A DNA stretch of 64,000 nucleotides from Gymnorhina tibicen (GCA_013399875.1 VXAZ01009396.1:105579-169578), one strand, 5' to 3'. Shown: positions 47,996 to 60,798, numbered from the stretch's first letter. A program made the numbers and translations. The notes: generated from the sequence alone by a model not told the origin.

Positions 47996-48140
47996 GGACC
48001 TGAGTTTAGCTCAGCTGCTCAGAGCATGGCCCTAATAACACCAGAGTTGTGGGTCCCATCCCCGTAGGGGCCATTCACTTAAGAATTGGACTCAATGCTC
48101 CTTTGGGTCCCTTCCAACTCAGAATATTCTCTCTGCGTGT
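47996..48140 (+). mobile_element. TguSINE1-type SINE (tRNA-Ile head, CR1 tail)
   Basis: The 5' part is a degraded tRNA-Ile: TTTAGCTCAG (A-box region), then CCCTAATAACACC with anticodon AAT at 48034-48036, then GTGGGTCCCATCCC (B-box/T arm). The 3' part, ATTGGACTCAATGCTCCTTT through CCCTTCCAACTCAGAATATTC and a decayed octamer repeat, matches the CR1 3' end and is the signal CR1 machinery uses to mobilise it. This head-and-tail structure is the published TguSINE1 of zebra finch and other passerines. It is about 145 bp, near full length, and mutated. It is the strongest clue to host lineage in the window. Confidence 0.88.
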
Positions 48141-49635
48141 GTCTTTGTTCCTAAGCAAACAGCTGGGGCAGCGGTAAAACATAAGGAAATCCAGAAATTT
48201 CTGTTTATGTTTAATACACTCCATAAATATGATTCATGCCTGTAGTCCACAGGGACAGCATGAGAACACATGCCATTCCCCTTGTCCACCTTCAGAGCAA
48301 ACTGCAACAGACACCTGGCAGGGGTTCTTTCTGTGAAGCCTATTGTTGTTGGACTACATCATTATTGAAAAAATGGATTTCTGAAAACATCTTAAGTTCT
48401 GTCTAATGTGCCATGTTCTGTCTAATGTCCCTCCAGCAAACTTGTGCTCTTTTATGTTATGATAAGTAACTACATTGTGAAGACATTTTAAATAATTTTT
48501 TTTGATAATTTCTAGAAATGAATGATCATTACAAATGTGAATGCTCTCACAAAGCTCTATGAAAGATCTGTTATTAGCTACCTCTTAAAAGAGCTGGCAT
48601 GATTTGGTGGAGTACCACTTTAATTTAACAGTTCTTCTCCCATTCTGTTTTGGATGGTAAAACTAAAAGAAAACAAAAGTTTAACTTTTCACTAAAGCTT
48701 TTAAAAAACTGGCTGTAGTGGATTTAATCTTAAAGTTATGTTGGAAGAAATATGAAATTTAGCTTCATGAATTACTCATACAAAAAATAAAGTGAAATCA
48801 GAGCTCATGAACTATAAAGGCTAGCTGGAAATCAATAAATTGCCTGTTATGCACACATAAGCATTTTCTCCAAGTCTATAATATGCTGACATCATGATTT
48901 CTTTTTTTTTTGTGAATGAGAGCTATGCCAGTTTCAAATTACAAAATCACTTGTCCTCAGGGTTTATTTAAAAATGTCATTTAAATATTTTCATCTGTTT
49001 GAAATAAAAAATACATTGTGAAATGCAGAAAGATGACCATACCAAGTAATTAGGAATATATTGTAGTGTGGCTAATAGCTCCAAGTATCCTTGGAGATTC
49101 CAATTATTATTAAGTTAAAAACACTTTGTGAAAAATATTCAATGATAAGTAAAACTTGTGAAATGAGAAAGAGGCAAAATGCTAATATGAATATTTAATG
49201 CACTAAAATTAATTTCCAAATTAATGACTGTCCATCATCCATCTGCCAGAGGTATAAGTAGTCTTTGTACACAAAATCATTCGCAAATTAAGTTGCCCTA
49301 AAGTACTGAGTTTATCTCCTTTTACAGGAAAAAGGATAGAAATTCAGTTTCCTTTTGAGTAGAAAACTACTTTAATAATATTGTGAACCAAGAAAAAATT
49401 ACAGTTTCTGAAATAATCAATATTTACCTTTACAGTGCAATATTGCGGATGTGCATTAAATACTGAAACAGTCATTGTATATAAATGATAACAACAGTAT
49501 TCTGTCCTAATGTAGGCTCTGAGCAAGAGCTGTCATACTGGCAAACCAGATGATTTTAGTGAGATCTTTAACTACTCCCTTCTGTTTTACCCCAACAGAA
49601 GAAATTGAAAAATCGGGGCAATTTAGAAGCATCCA
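48141..49635. other. Unannotated noncoding DNA
   Basis: No gene recognised. 48830-49280 is AT-rich but not repetitive, with many TAAT-type motifs, and could be a conserved noncoding element. Confidence 0.5.
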
Positions 49636-50265
49636 TGTCCCTGTTTGAGACAAGATTTGGAGGAATGTCCGAATTTGAATGTCCTCTCTTAGAAGGCAGG
49701 TTACAGCCACCCACCCCACCCTGACCCCACCAGGTTCGGGAAAGAAATATTCCTCAGAGGAAAGGAAAAAAATTATTTATTTAACAAACACACAGGAAAA
49801 TAATTATAATGCTAAATAATAAAACCTCTTGCTGTGGAGAGAAACCTGGAAAGGTTTTAGAGTCCTTCTGTGGGTGTGGTCTCTGTCTCTCCTTCTCTTC
49901 GGAGCTGGGTCAGCGTGGGCCCCTCTGGGCCTCCTGGATGATGTTTTGGTGTTGTTGCACAGTTCCAGAAGAAAAGAAGAAGCCAAAGTCCCAGGGAAAA
50001 TAAAGTTCAACTCTCTGTCTCTCCCTGCAGAAAACAGAGCCAAGAGCTGGCTGAAAAGCAGGAAGAGTGCTTCCTCTGCTCCTCTCGCTGCGGCAGCAGA
50101 ATGCAGAGGTGTGTGACCTTGGAGCACAAAACTACTTTGAAAAGTTCATCTGGCTTTCTTTTTCTTTCTCTCACACCCAGTTTTAAAGGCACAGAAAGGC
50201 ACAGGATTTCATGTCTGGGTAGAGCAACGATAGGGGATACAATATGATAAATTCACCCCAAGACA
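49636..50265 (-). mobile_element. Solo LTR of an endogenous retrovirus, family A copy 2
   Basis: It is the second copy of the LTR at 1136-1774, similar along its whole 630 bp and in the same orientation. It starts TGTCCCTGTTTGAG and ends AAGACA. On the minus strand it has the same TTTAAAA box (50177-50189) and an AATAAATAA signal (49773-49782). The flanking pentamers ATCCA (49631-49635) and ATCTG (50266-50270) differ by two transitions and are probably a decayed 5-bp target duplication. No internal retroviral genes are present. With its own target site it is a separate solo LTR, not a partner of copy 1. Confidence 0.85.
50177..50189 (-). promoter_or_regulatory. Candidate TATA-like box of the LTR promoter
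   Basis: Same 13-base string as at 1685-1697 of copy 1. Conservation between the two copies supports a promoter role in the original virus. Confidence 0.45.
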
Positions 50266-53200
50266 ATCTGTAATGAGGATTCTTGGACATGGTCATAGAC
50301 AGAACAGATGTGCAGAGCAGGTGGATCACTGCCACTTAGATTTTTGCCACACAGCACTCCCTGCATTGCTATCCTTGACCATAGCCTATTTACATGTCAT
50401 TTTAATGATAAATGCCTTTAACATATCCTGTATTGTCTTCAGCAGTTTGGTGAGTCACGGTAAATAAGCAACAAATCTCCATGCAATAGTTTGTGAAAAT
50501 GTCCCTTTATGTGTGCTTTTGCAGCATTCATTTGGGAACTTTCATTAGTAGTTGTTCTAAGGAGTTCAATGCAAGCAGTAACAGAACTTAGCTAAATATT
50601 GAATTGAGCCCTAGGATCAGTAAGTAAGAACTAATATGAACTGTGCTCCAGCAGAACCAAACAAAAAGTTATGTAGTAATTAGGGAAGGACCTGCCTGTC
50701 CTAGAGAATATGCAGAAGGGAAGCCGAGAAAATCAATTCCACATAATTACACAAATGAAATTTGTTTTCTTATTCTATTGGCTAGTCAGGGTATTCATCT
50801 TGACAAAAGTAAAGAGCAAAAAACTGGATCCAGAACAGTGTATATGAACAGTAATCTTCTGCTAATGCTTCTGTGCATTCTCAGGAATGTGGTTTTAGTT
50901 CCATTTACAGAAACATCTCAGTCACCAGCATACAAATTTCTCCAATGTAGGGAGGACCATAAATGAGTTGTGCTTATTTCCACTGGAACCATAGAATCTA
51001 GAGCCAGAATTTTCAAAGAAAAAAAGGCAATTCTCAGAACTGCTTAGAGCTCATTGATCAAACATAATGAGTAATAAATCTACAAAATAACCAACTGTGT
51101 AGGCTCCACCATCTTATATCTTGCAGCTGTCAAAGCCATCAGGAAACAATTAGAAACTGGATGCAGCAATATTTTGCAGCATTATTATTCACTTCCTGCT
51201 TCAGAATACTGCATTCAGCTGCTCACACATTAACCCACAGCTGGTTTGCAGGAGATGTGCAAGCTTTTAAATTTAAGTTAAATGGGTTAATAAAAAGTTT
51301 GACTACATTAAAAAAAACCCCAAACAACCAAGCAAAACCAAAACAAAAAAACCTTCCCAAAAGCCAAAAATATCCAATGACAAATCAACCACCAACTAAA
51401 AAGCGGCTAACCAACCAACAACAAAAAAACCCTGAAAAAATCCAACAAATAAACAAACAAAAAACCTCAACCCTGCCAAAAAAACCAAAACAAAACTCAA
51501 CCAAAAAAACCCACCCCACAAACAAAAAGCTGTAAATAAATGTCACTTGCCAACATAAACTGAGCTTTTCATAAGGAAGAGGAATTATGTGATGCTGGTT
51601 TTAAACTCTTCCAGCCATTTTCCACAAAAGTCACTGGGTTTGACTAATATCTCTTATTTAAAAATATTTTAAGGCTTTTATTCTTTGTGCAGTATGGAAG
51701 TCCATTCTTTTGGATTTCTATAATACCCAGGTTAAGTGATTTTAATTTCTAGGAAATCAGGGGTACAAAATAAAGCTTGAGCAAAGGAATTAATTCTAAA
51801 TTTACAGTATGAAGAGGACAGGCTTGAAGTGGATCATAATTGTGGACAAGTAAGAGCAGAACACAACTGATCTGGTTTAGGGGAGTACAGCTTACAGGAC
51901 CAAAGTGATTATATGAGGACATTAAATGAGGATGGTAAACTTTATAAATATTAATATGTAAAAGTTATACAAATGTGAATGTGAGACAAGGCATTTTAAA
52001 AACTAACACATTCTCATGAACTTAATAAACATTCACATTAGTTAGAAAACTTCTAGCTTTTGAACTTTTATAAAAATCCATACAGCCTGAAAAAAAAAAG
52101 AGCATTATATGACATTCAGAGTTTTGCTACCCAGGTAAATGATGCTGCATTTCTTTCTGATGTGCTCTCTTAACAACAAATGAGCAAACTCCCCCAGAGT
52201 ACACACAAAGATTTTCATTTTTTTCCAAAGTTCTTTTACACTACATAGCATTTGGTAGGAATTAGTATAGAAAATATTTAGCTGATTCTTTTTTCAAAAT
52301 TGACATGAAAAAGATGTATATTTAACATTTTTGTCCAGCAGACATAAGAATGTGTGTGGATGAGTGTTGTTAGTCACAGTAAATGTCAAAAACTATAAAT
52401 CCTCTTAAAGGAGCAAAACAGCAGTGAATCACCTCTTCCTCATGTCAGTGATAGTGATGTAAGAACTTGGGCTGCTAAAACTGTAAACACTTATCTTTTC
52501 TTTTACTTGATTCAGGATTTCTTGGAAAAGAGCCTGAGAACAGTTGTCATTAAGATGTTTCTTCTCTATTACAGCTTGAAGTGCAAAAGATGCGAATACT
52601 GAGATACATAAAAATGCCCCTTTTTAAATGCTTGCTTTCTCTCTTCTCATTTCTACTTAATGTTCGAGTTAATGAGACATGGCTCAGAAGTATTTAAGAT
52701 GTTCTCATTTTGCTTCTCTTGCAAAGTACTTATATAACTAAATAACAACCACAAGAACACCAAAAAACTGCAGGCAGCCTGGAGATAGAGATGGAGAAAT
52801 TAGTTCTTGTTTGTCCCTATACCATACCTAGTGTCTTTGTTAACATCTGGGGCAGTTTCCAAATTGGCAACTCAGTTACACGTTGCTGATGTGTTATACA
52901 AGGAAAGTCACAGAAGAAATTATTTTAAAATAGTGTATGTAGGGATGTGAATAAGAACAGTAGGTGCTGGTTTGATATAATTATTTGAAGCATGTTTCTA
53001 AGTGCTAACAAATGTAAGCCTGCATTTTGGAATATAAAAGGATTTTTTCTTCCCCGAAAGAAATTAGAGAGTTTTAATTTTGAACAGAGAGATAGTTGTC
53101 ATTTACTAATATTCCTGGATATATTTTTCAGTCACTTTGTCAATTTATGATGGACTAAAGTTATAGGTCACTGCTGCTGTAGATCACTTATGGAAAAATT

Positions 53201-54041
53201 CTTGAATTTTTGCCTGTACAACTCATACATAATAGAAATCTATTTCTGTTTCTAAAAATTAAAAAAGCCAAGCTTAAGCCAAAAGATATTGTTTTAATAC
53301 TAATCACGTCAAACAAGGCTCATTAGAAGTTATGAAAAACCTCAAAGAGTGCTTATTATTCTTGTGGATTTCAGTATAATTTCTTACCTAAGTATTTGCC
53401 ACATGAAAACAAATGTTTCCTGTTGGTTTGAAATCTACCTATACCATTAATCCTTATTATTAACTCTTCTAATTTAAATACGTATATCTTCAATTTTAAA
53501 CAATTTTTCTAATGAATGTTAGAAGGTGAGATTTATACTACAACATGAAATGCAATTTAATCTATAAATTCCCTTCTGGGTAGTGTCTTACCACACGTAA
53601 ATTAAAATAAAACTAGTGTTATGCCAAGCAACACTGGTCTCCAGCAGTCTAACCTTGGTGAGGATAAGGACCATTTCATGGCAAGTAGGGGACAGTTAAA
53701 ACTGAAATAATTTTGGATATAGTCATAAGAGATACCCTGAGCTAGTACTCTTAAAATGTACGAAGCTCTTTGCGTCCTCTTTCTAGCTGCTTCCTTCCAA
53801 GACTCTTCAGAGCAGAATCAGAATTCTTTTCCCATTTAGGCCTGACTCTGGGGGGACTGTGAATGATTGGCACAGAAAGAAAAAGAAAAAGTAGAAATGC
53901 CTTTGAAATAATATTTTATGGTAACAGTGCAAAAGCGGAAATCTGTTCTGTGCCCTGATTCAACAGGCATGTGCACCACAGACTCGATCCTGGGCAGCAT
54001 CTAATACATGAGTGTGTCAATGCTAAATATCACACACACAC
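50266..54041. other. Unannotated noncoding DNA
   Basis: No gene recognised. The one striking object is the A/C-only tract at 51309-51533. The 107-codon frame 50643-50966 has no recognisable motif. Confidence 0.5.
51309..51533 (+). repeat. A/C-rich low-complexity tract
   Basis: About 225 bases are almost entirely A and C on this strand, built from irregular AAC, CAAAA, ACC and AAAC units with very few G or T. It is not a clean tandem repeat. The 124-codon frame 51161-51535, rich in Lys, Asn, Gln, Pro and Thr, is a by-product of this composition. Confidence 0.85.
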
Positions 54042-55279
54042 TAAGGCAAGTCCTGCCTGACCAACCTAATGGCATTCTACAGTGGAGGGACAAGTGGACA
54101 GTGGAAGGGCTGGGGATGTCTTTTGTCTGGATTTCTGCAAAGCTCTAGATACAGTCCTCCAAAACATCCTTCACTCCAGATTGGAGAGATGTGGATTTGA
54201 TGAATGACTCATGGGTGGATAAAGAGTTGCTTGGATGGCCACTTCCAGAGGGTGGTAGTCAATGGCTCAGAGTCCCAGTGGACGTCAGTAACAAGTGGTG
54301 TCCCTCAAAGGCGTGTATTGGGACCACTGTTATTTAATACATTCAGTAATGACATAGATGAAGGGATCATGTGCAGCCTCAGCAAATCTCCAGATGATAC
54401 CAAGCTGGGTGGAGCAGTGGTGTGGTCCTGAAGGATGGGACATCATCCAGAGGGACCTGACCAAGCTTGAGGAGTGGGCCTGTGCGAATTTCATGCAGTT
54501 CAACAAGGCCAAGAGCAAGGTGCTACAGCTGGGTCAGGGCAACTCCCAGTATCAGTCCAGGCTGGGGGATGAGGGGATTGAGAGAAGCCCTTCTGGAAAT
54601 ACTTAGGGTGCTGGTGGATGAGAAGCTGGACGTGATCCAGCACTGTGCACTCACAGCCCAGAAAGCCAAATGTGTCCTAGGCTGCATCCAAAGCAGTGTA
54701 GGCAGCAGGGGAGGGAGAGGATTCTGCCCCTCTGCTCTGCTCTGCTCTGCTCTGGTGAGACCCCAGATGCAGTGGAACACTGCACCGAGCTCTGGGGTCC
54801 CCAGCACAGGAATTGACCTGCTGAAGAGAGTCCAGAGCAGGCCAGTAAAATGATCAGAGGGATGGAGCACCTCTCCTCTGAAGAAATTGGGCTGAGAGAA
54901 TTGGGATTGTTCAGCTGAAGCAGAGAAGGCTTTGGCATGACCACATTGCAGCTTTCCAGTACCTGAAGGGAGTCTACAAGAAAGATGGGGAGAGATTTTT
55001 ACAAGGGCATGTAGTGATAGGACAAGGGGAATGTCTTTAAACTGAAAAACAGTAGGTTTAGATTAGATCTTAGTCAGGAAATTCTTTACGATGAGGGTGG
55101 TGAGGCACCGGAACAGGCTGTCCGGGGAAGTTGTGGGTGACATATCCCTGGAAGTGTTCAAGGCCACGGTGCCTGGGGCTCTGAGCTGCCTGTTGTAGGT
55201 GTCCCTGTCTGTGACACAGGACTTGGAACCAGATGATCTTTAAGATCCTTTCCAACCAAAACTATTCTATGATTCTGTA
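54042..55279 (+). mobile_element. CR1 LINE, 5'-truncated copy with 3' end
   Basis: It covers the CR1 reverse transcriptase from 'LTNLMAFYS'-like DNA (54057) through '[26 protein letters not shown]' (in frame 54204-54431). The catalytic FADD box is changed to S-P-D-D at 54387-54398. The C-terminal segment follows (frame 54467-54853), then the 3' untranslated end, finishing at CTATTCTATGATTCTG (to 55277). A (TCTGC)n expansion lies at 54731-54754. Frame changes between 54431 and 54467 and the lost catalytic residues show it is inactive. At about 1.24 kb it is the longest uninterrupted CR1 here. Confidence 0.92.
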
Positions 55280-58200
55280 ATATAAGATCATCTGCAATCC
55301 TGCTATGTATGTGCCATGAATTGCTGGAAGTTTCTGTATGGATATCATGTCCTTAATAAATATTATTTAATATTCTCCCCAAAACTTTAAAACTGCAAGG
55401 CAACACAGAAAAAAAGACTACTGGAAGATGAATTGAAATGTCCCTGCTCTTGTGTTACACATGCAACTCTGCATTGCTGTTGAACTGCAACACATATGAA
55501 ACACAGCACTCTTTAATCCTATTGCACACTACTAAATTGAAGAGCTAAATATACCATATGGACTGGATTTGCATAAATATAAATAGACATTTACGAAATT
55601 TCCATACACGGATGTGAAGTGATTAATCTTTTCTAACTAGTTTGCACAAGGAAACTTGTAAGAAGCTGTGGACTAAATGGAAAGTTAAAATACCTCATTT
55701 CTCTTAACTAAATGTGTGGACAATAAGAAGCAATGGAATGGGTGCAGGAAGTGTCTGTTGTTGGATTTTGTTTAAACAGTGTGATTATTCTTGCCTTACC
55801 TAAAAAATATTGTGTTATTTGCTTCTCAGAGGCTTTTATGGCCTTCAGCTTTCACTTGCAAGCTGTACCATATGGCAATTCCTCTATGCATAAAACCCAT
55901 CTTGCACTTCTTGGAGAGAGAGATCCAGACCTCCTGGATCTACTGTCTTTAGGTTGAACCTCTGCAGGTGGAGTCCAGATTTTTAATCTCTTGGTCATTG
56001 TGGTTATTCTTTATGCAGCTGCTGAGACAGCTCATAATAATATAATATATCATGACCTGCAATTATACTTGCTGTCTGTAAATCAGATCTGTTAGATGCC
56101 TAGTATTAACTCTGGTGAGTAAACAAAAGTTATTAAGGAAATTATTGTACGTTGTATGCATAAATGAGTATTGCACCTTCGAAGGATATGTTAGGCAAAT
56201 TATTTTCAGGTCACACATCAAATTCTTAGAAAAGAGGCATTATTATTTAAAAGCATTATTTAAATCATGTTAAGAAATGGTAAAGCCAAATTCTCCTGAT
56301 ATGATGCAAAGACAGCATTTAGATCAGTTCTTACAGCAGAACCACGTACACAAAACTAAAAAGATGATAAATATATACCCTGTGTTATTATTCATGAAGG
56401 TATTCAAAATGCAGAGGTCTGATATGATTAGAACTCTGGAACTGAATGGCCGAAACAGAACACCAATTCTGCAAATGAATATCTTTGCACTGTTTTATGA
56501 TAGAACAGCTGTGATGCCATTGTCACTTTCTTTCTCATCTGTGGTTAAAAAAATAAATCTGCCAATAAAGGGAAGAGAGGTAGCTTGAGAAAGAACAGCA
56601 CTAGTGTTCTGATAATTAATGAAAGCCTTCTAGGGGCTGCTGGCCGAACCTGGCACTGGTAATTTGCAAAAGGTTCCAAGTGACCCTTCTAATATACATC
56701 CCAAGCATGTTTCAAGTATTTAAATCAAGAGGTGCTTTAAAAATCTTTTTAAAGTTCATTACTTAGGTAGTATCTTGTTGGTAGAATTATACATGGAGAA
56801 TAATTTGTCCAATTAAAGCTAAAATTTATTGTATGGCTATGGAATCTGTTGTGGATTTGAAACACTGATCTGTGTTGTGTTTAGTTGTGGCCTTGCATCA
56901 TTCCAAGTTATGTGGACCTTTAAACAAATTAGAATGATTGCAGTTGTTTTCTGGACCCTTCTGACATTTGGTTTGTCAAAGAGAGAATGAGAGACTAAGA
57001 GAGAAAAAAAAGTTATTCAAAATTTGGTATGAATAATTTAATTTTTAATAATTCTTCATTGAAGATTACTCAGGTACATTTTAGGCATCTTTGTTTACAT
57101 CATTTTTATTGGAAAAATATCCTTAACTCAGAGGTCTGTGGGATTCCAATAACCAAACCCTGTTACACAATTCTGACTAACTTGCTTTGGGCCCAGACAG
57201 TTTAATGATTGGACATTTCTGAAACTGTTTGTCTAACAAGAAATTGTCATATTTTCGTCATTTGTAAAGGTTAGTTTTGCATGGGACCAACCAGGTGAGG
57301 TGGCAGGGAAATTTGGATGAGGGATATTCCAAAAAGAAAAAAGGGTCTGAACTTCTGTTTAGGGTAAAAACCTTGACGCCCTGAAGATCATAAAAACACT
57401 TGCACCTTATATGTTTACATATCCAGCAGATTATTTTTTTCTTTCTAAACCTTGCTGGTATATTAAGGAAAAAAACTTTAAGGGAGTATTATGATCACAG
57501 ATTCTAAATTAACCAATTCTTCTGGCTGGTTCATAATATCATATATGAGAAATGGATTAAGGAATTACATCATTCAAGTGACAAACTTCTGACACCTTTC
57601 CTGCTTACATCACTTTATCATAAACAGTACACAACAAGAACGTAGACAAAAGTCACATCAGGTGCAAGAGTGCAACAGTGGTGTCAGGAGCATGCTTTGG
57701 TGTGCTTCAGTGAAATAAATATTGTTAGGAGATGCATTTCAAGAATTTTTACTACCACTGGTTGTCTCACATGGGAGAAAGAATTAAAACACAAAACAAA
57801 AAAGTGTTGTCTCAGCCATGTGACTCCAAAATATAAGACTTGTTTTAGTACCTTTTAGTAAGACAAGTTGTATCTTTAAGACTTAGCTTATTGCTTATCA
57901 AACATCCTGTGACAGTCACTCAGAGCACTACTGAAGTAGTGGTTTAAAGCAATTTTTGTGTTTTACTGATTTATCTATTTTCAGTCAAAGAAATCACTTT
58001 CAGTTATGTTCTTTGGAGGGGAGCTTCAGAAATACTTACTTGCTCATCTGATATTTTTTTCCCCAATTTTAGTACGAATTTTATTCTACTTTGCATTGGG
58101 TCAGTCTGAATATATTCACAAGTAGTTCATCAGTCTGTTTTTCATATTTTGATTTAGAAAATGAGAATATGTGTCAGAATAGATATTAAGAAGAACCCCA

Positions 58201-60479
58201 CATTGTTCGAAAATTTTGTATTTGACTTCTTTAAAATAGAAGATTGTTCAAAGAAGGAATAGATGTTCTTGAAGATAAATTTTATGGCATTAAAATAATC
58301 TCTTCATATAAAGAAATTTCTCTCTGTCATGTGTCCAATAAAGAATTTTCATTAATTATAATTTATTAGAAAATTATAATATGCAAGGTATCATGCTTCA
58401 CCCTTAGCAAAATAAAATACTTTTCTTACACAATTAAACTTTTAAATTCAGATTTCATAAAAAATAATTCAATAAAAGCTGCAGTGTCAACAAAACAGTG
58501 TTGTGAATTCATAGGGTTCATTTTAGCTGACTTAAACATTGTCTGGTTGATTTTTGAACACCTCCAATTTACTCTGTTTTCTGACTTTTGTCTTAAAACA
58601 TGAAACTTTTTTTGTACATGCATTCTCCCCAGAGAAATAGGTTTACAATTATCCCCAGTAAATACCATTATTAAGAACAAATGGACTTTAATGGAACCTC
58701 TTGAATATTCAAACTTAGTGGCTTCCAAATCAGTTGTCTAAGATATTTGGGGGATATCTAGAGAGAAAATGCAACAGGCAAAACTTCAATTTTTGTTTAG
58801 TCTGAGTTGGTGGGGTACAATGGACCATGAAAGTCTGATTTGAGCTACAGAAACAGATGGGATCCAATCAAATGATTTGTTTGTGTTTATTTAACATTTG
58901 AGTAGAAGAAAATTTTCAGGATTTTATCAGGCAGGATTTTGTATGAACAAAGCAACATTTGAAAATGAGATTTGATATCCAAAGTCACTTAGAAATTTCT
59001 AAAAGAATTACTTCATACATCCCCAGTCTGTGAACATGAATGAGAGTGTTCAGAGCGGGCTGAGTTCCAGTGAAGATACTTACAGACCACAGCACACAGA
59101 GAACTCTTAGTCTTATTCAATCTCTCCTGTGAAACTAGCTAAAACTGTTGAAAAATAATTAAAACAGCAACGAAAAAGAGGACTACTACACTTATGTAAA
59201 TATTTAATGGTGATGTAGTCTTTCGAATTTTTATACTCCTTCGTGTATAAAGCATATATTTGTTTTTAACTAACACAAAAAGTGTTGCAGTTAATAGAGA
59301 AGCTCTGTTGGTCAGTGAACGTTTCTAAGACATTTTAGAGAACAAAGAGATGTTATATGCTGTTTCACTTTGTATTTCACAGATTTTCTGTTTTACAGTG
59401 CTTATAAACTTGGAATGTAGTTTTGATTTAGTACTTGATCTTGCATAACATAATGCAAATATACATATATATATTGAGAACAGAACAGAAAACTGTTGGG
59501 AATTTTACCTAAGAAGGATTGACAAATAATTGCAGACATTGTTAAAGCAGATGCCAAACTCTAAGTACATCAGAAGTAACAAAAAAATGCCAGGGAAAGA
59601 AAAAAATGGACAACACAAAATAATAAAATTAGGTAAATGGGCTAAGAAAAAAAGATAACGAAAAAATCCACCTTTTAATACTGTAGCGCTATTGCAGAAT
59701 ACTCTTGGACAAAGAGAAAATCTGCTGATTCCTGCTGTCAGAAGTTCCACAGTGATCTTGCACAGGATTTGATAGACCAGCATTTCTCATACACAGAAGC
59801 ATTTTTTTCTAGGTAAAATTTTTGAAATACATGAAACAAATATCTGTGTTATAGCAACACCAGTTTATAACACAAGGCGACAGACTTGTCCTTTTCACCT
59901 TTTCATTTTTTTTCTCATTATTTTTGCCTTCCAACATGCAGACATGAACTTGGTAATTACATGTCAAAAATATGGAAAACAGACCTGGGGTCAATTTTAG
60001 TGCATAGCATATATGTATCTATAACTGCTACTATATATGAAAGACTAAGAAAAAATGACCTGGAAAATAAAATATTCTGGAGGAGGTAGCACAGGTACTT
60101 GTCAGGTTGCATAAACATATGTCACTTGTGAGAACTAGGAGCATAAAGTTGATGCTGCCATTCACATAAGGTTTTTTGTAAACTGATTCCATTGATTGCT
60201 CTGCTAAGACAAAGCTCATGTAAGACTGTGTTTTTTTTCAGCTTTCCTCTTGTATTCAAGTTATGAATTCTGAAACTTCCTAAAGAAAAATCTGATTTTG
60301 TCTGTGTAACTTCCTCTAGGAATTCAAGCCATGACCTGAGGCTTGTTTCACTGAAGAACCGCAGAGTATCTCTTTCACCTCTAAGCCTTTTTTCCCCCAT
60401 ATACTTGCACATGAAAACATTTTATCCTTTTTAAAGGGAATTCCTATAATTTTTCCAAAATGAATTGGGAAATACTTTT

Positions 60480-60483
<4 letters not shown>
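55280..60483. other. Unannotated noncoding DNA
   Basis: About 5.2 kb of AT-rich DNA. No gene, tRNA or known repeat seen. Open frames reach about 103 codons (56277-56588) without recognisable motifs. Confidence 0.55.

Positions 60484-60528
<45 letters not shown>
60484..60528 (+). repeat. (TG)n microsatellite
   Basis: About 22 uninterrupted TG units. It lies directly upstream of the duplicated block around the N at 60580 and may have caused the assembly difficulty there. Confidence 0.95.
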
Positions 60529-60531
<3 letters not shown>

Positions 60532-60539
60532 TGTAAGGT

Positions 60540-60620
60540 CACTAAGATATTATTTGATTTTGAGATGGCATTCAGAATTNCACTAAGATATTATTTGATT
60601 TTGAGATGGCATTCAGAATT
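60540..60620 (+). repeat. Identical 40-bp duplication around a single N (probable assembly artefact)
   Basis: 60540-60579 and 60581-60620 are identical, separated only by an N at 60580. Two perfect copies meeting at one ambiguous base beside a microsatellite are what is left when two contigs with an unmerged overlap are joined. The true genome probably has one copy. Confidence 0.85.
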
Positions 60621-60798
60621 CTTTTGCAGGGAATTGCTATGTGTCTCTGAAGTTTCTTCATGTCCTTTATTTACAGCAAGAAGACTTGCTTTGGGAATCT
60701 ATACTAACCATTCCAGTTATTTCATTGGCGATTCCTTATTACCCACAGAAAAGTTAGTTATGAGTAAAGCTGCCTGTATTCTAGGATGTTTTGTATGA

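Noticed and set aside
49804..50192. Overlapping open frames on both strands, up to 107 codons
   Set aside because: Inside the second copy of the same LTR; noncoding regulatory DNA.
1136..50265. A 49-kb provirus bounded by the two family A LTRs
   Set aside because: Each LTR has its own target duplication and no retroviral genes lie between them.
50643..50966. 107-codon plus-strand open frame
   Set aside because: No recognisable motif or gene structure; likely chance.
51161..51535. 124-codon frame rich in Lys, Asn, Gln, Pro and Thr
   Set aside because: Produced by the A/C-only low-complexity tract.
58426..58728. 100-codon minus-strand open frame
   Set aside because: No recognisable domain, AT-driven composition, no supporting context.
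60460..60798. 112-codon frame with a Cys-Val run
   Set aside because: Made by the TG microsatellite and the duplicated block around the N; it contains an undetermined residue.
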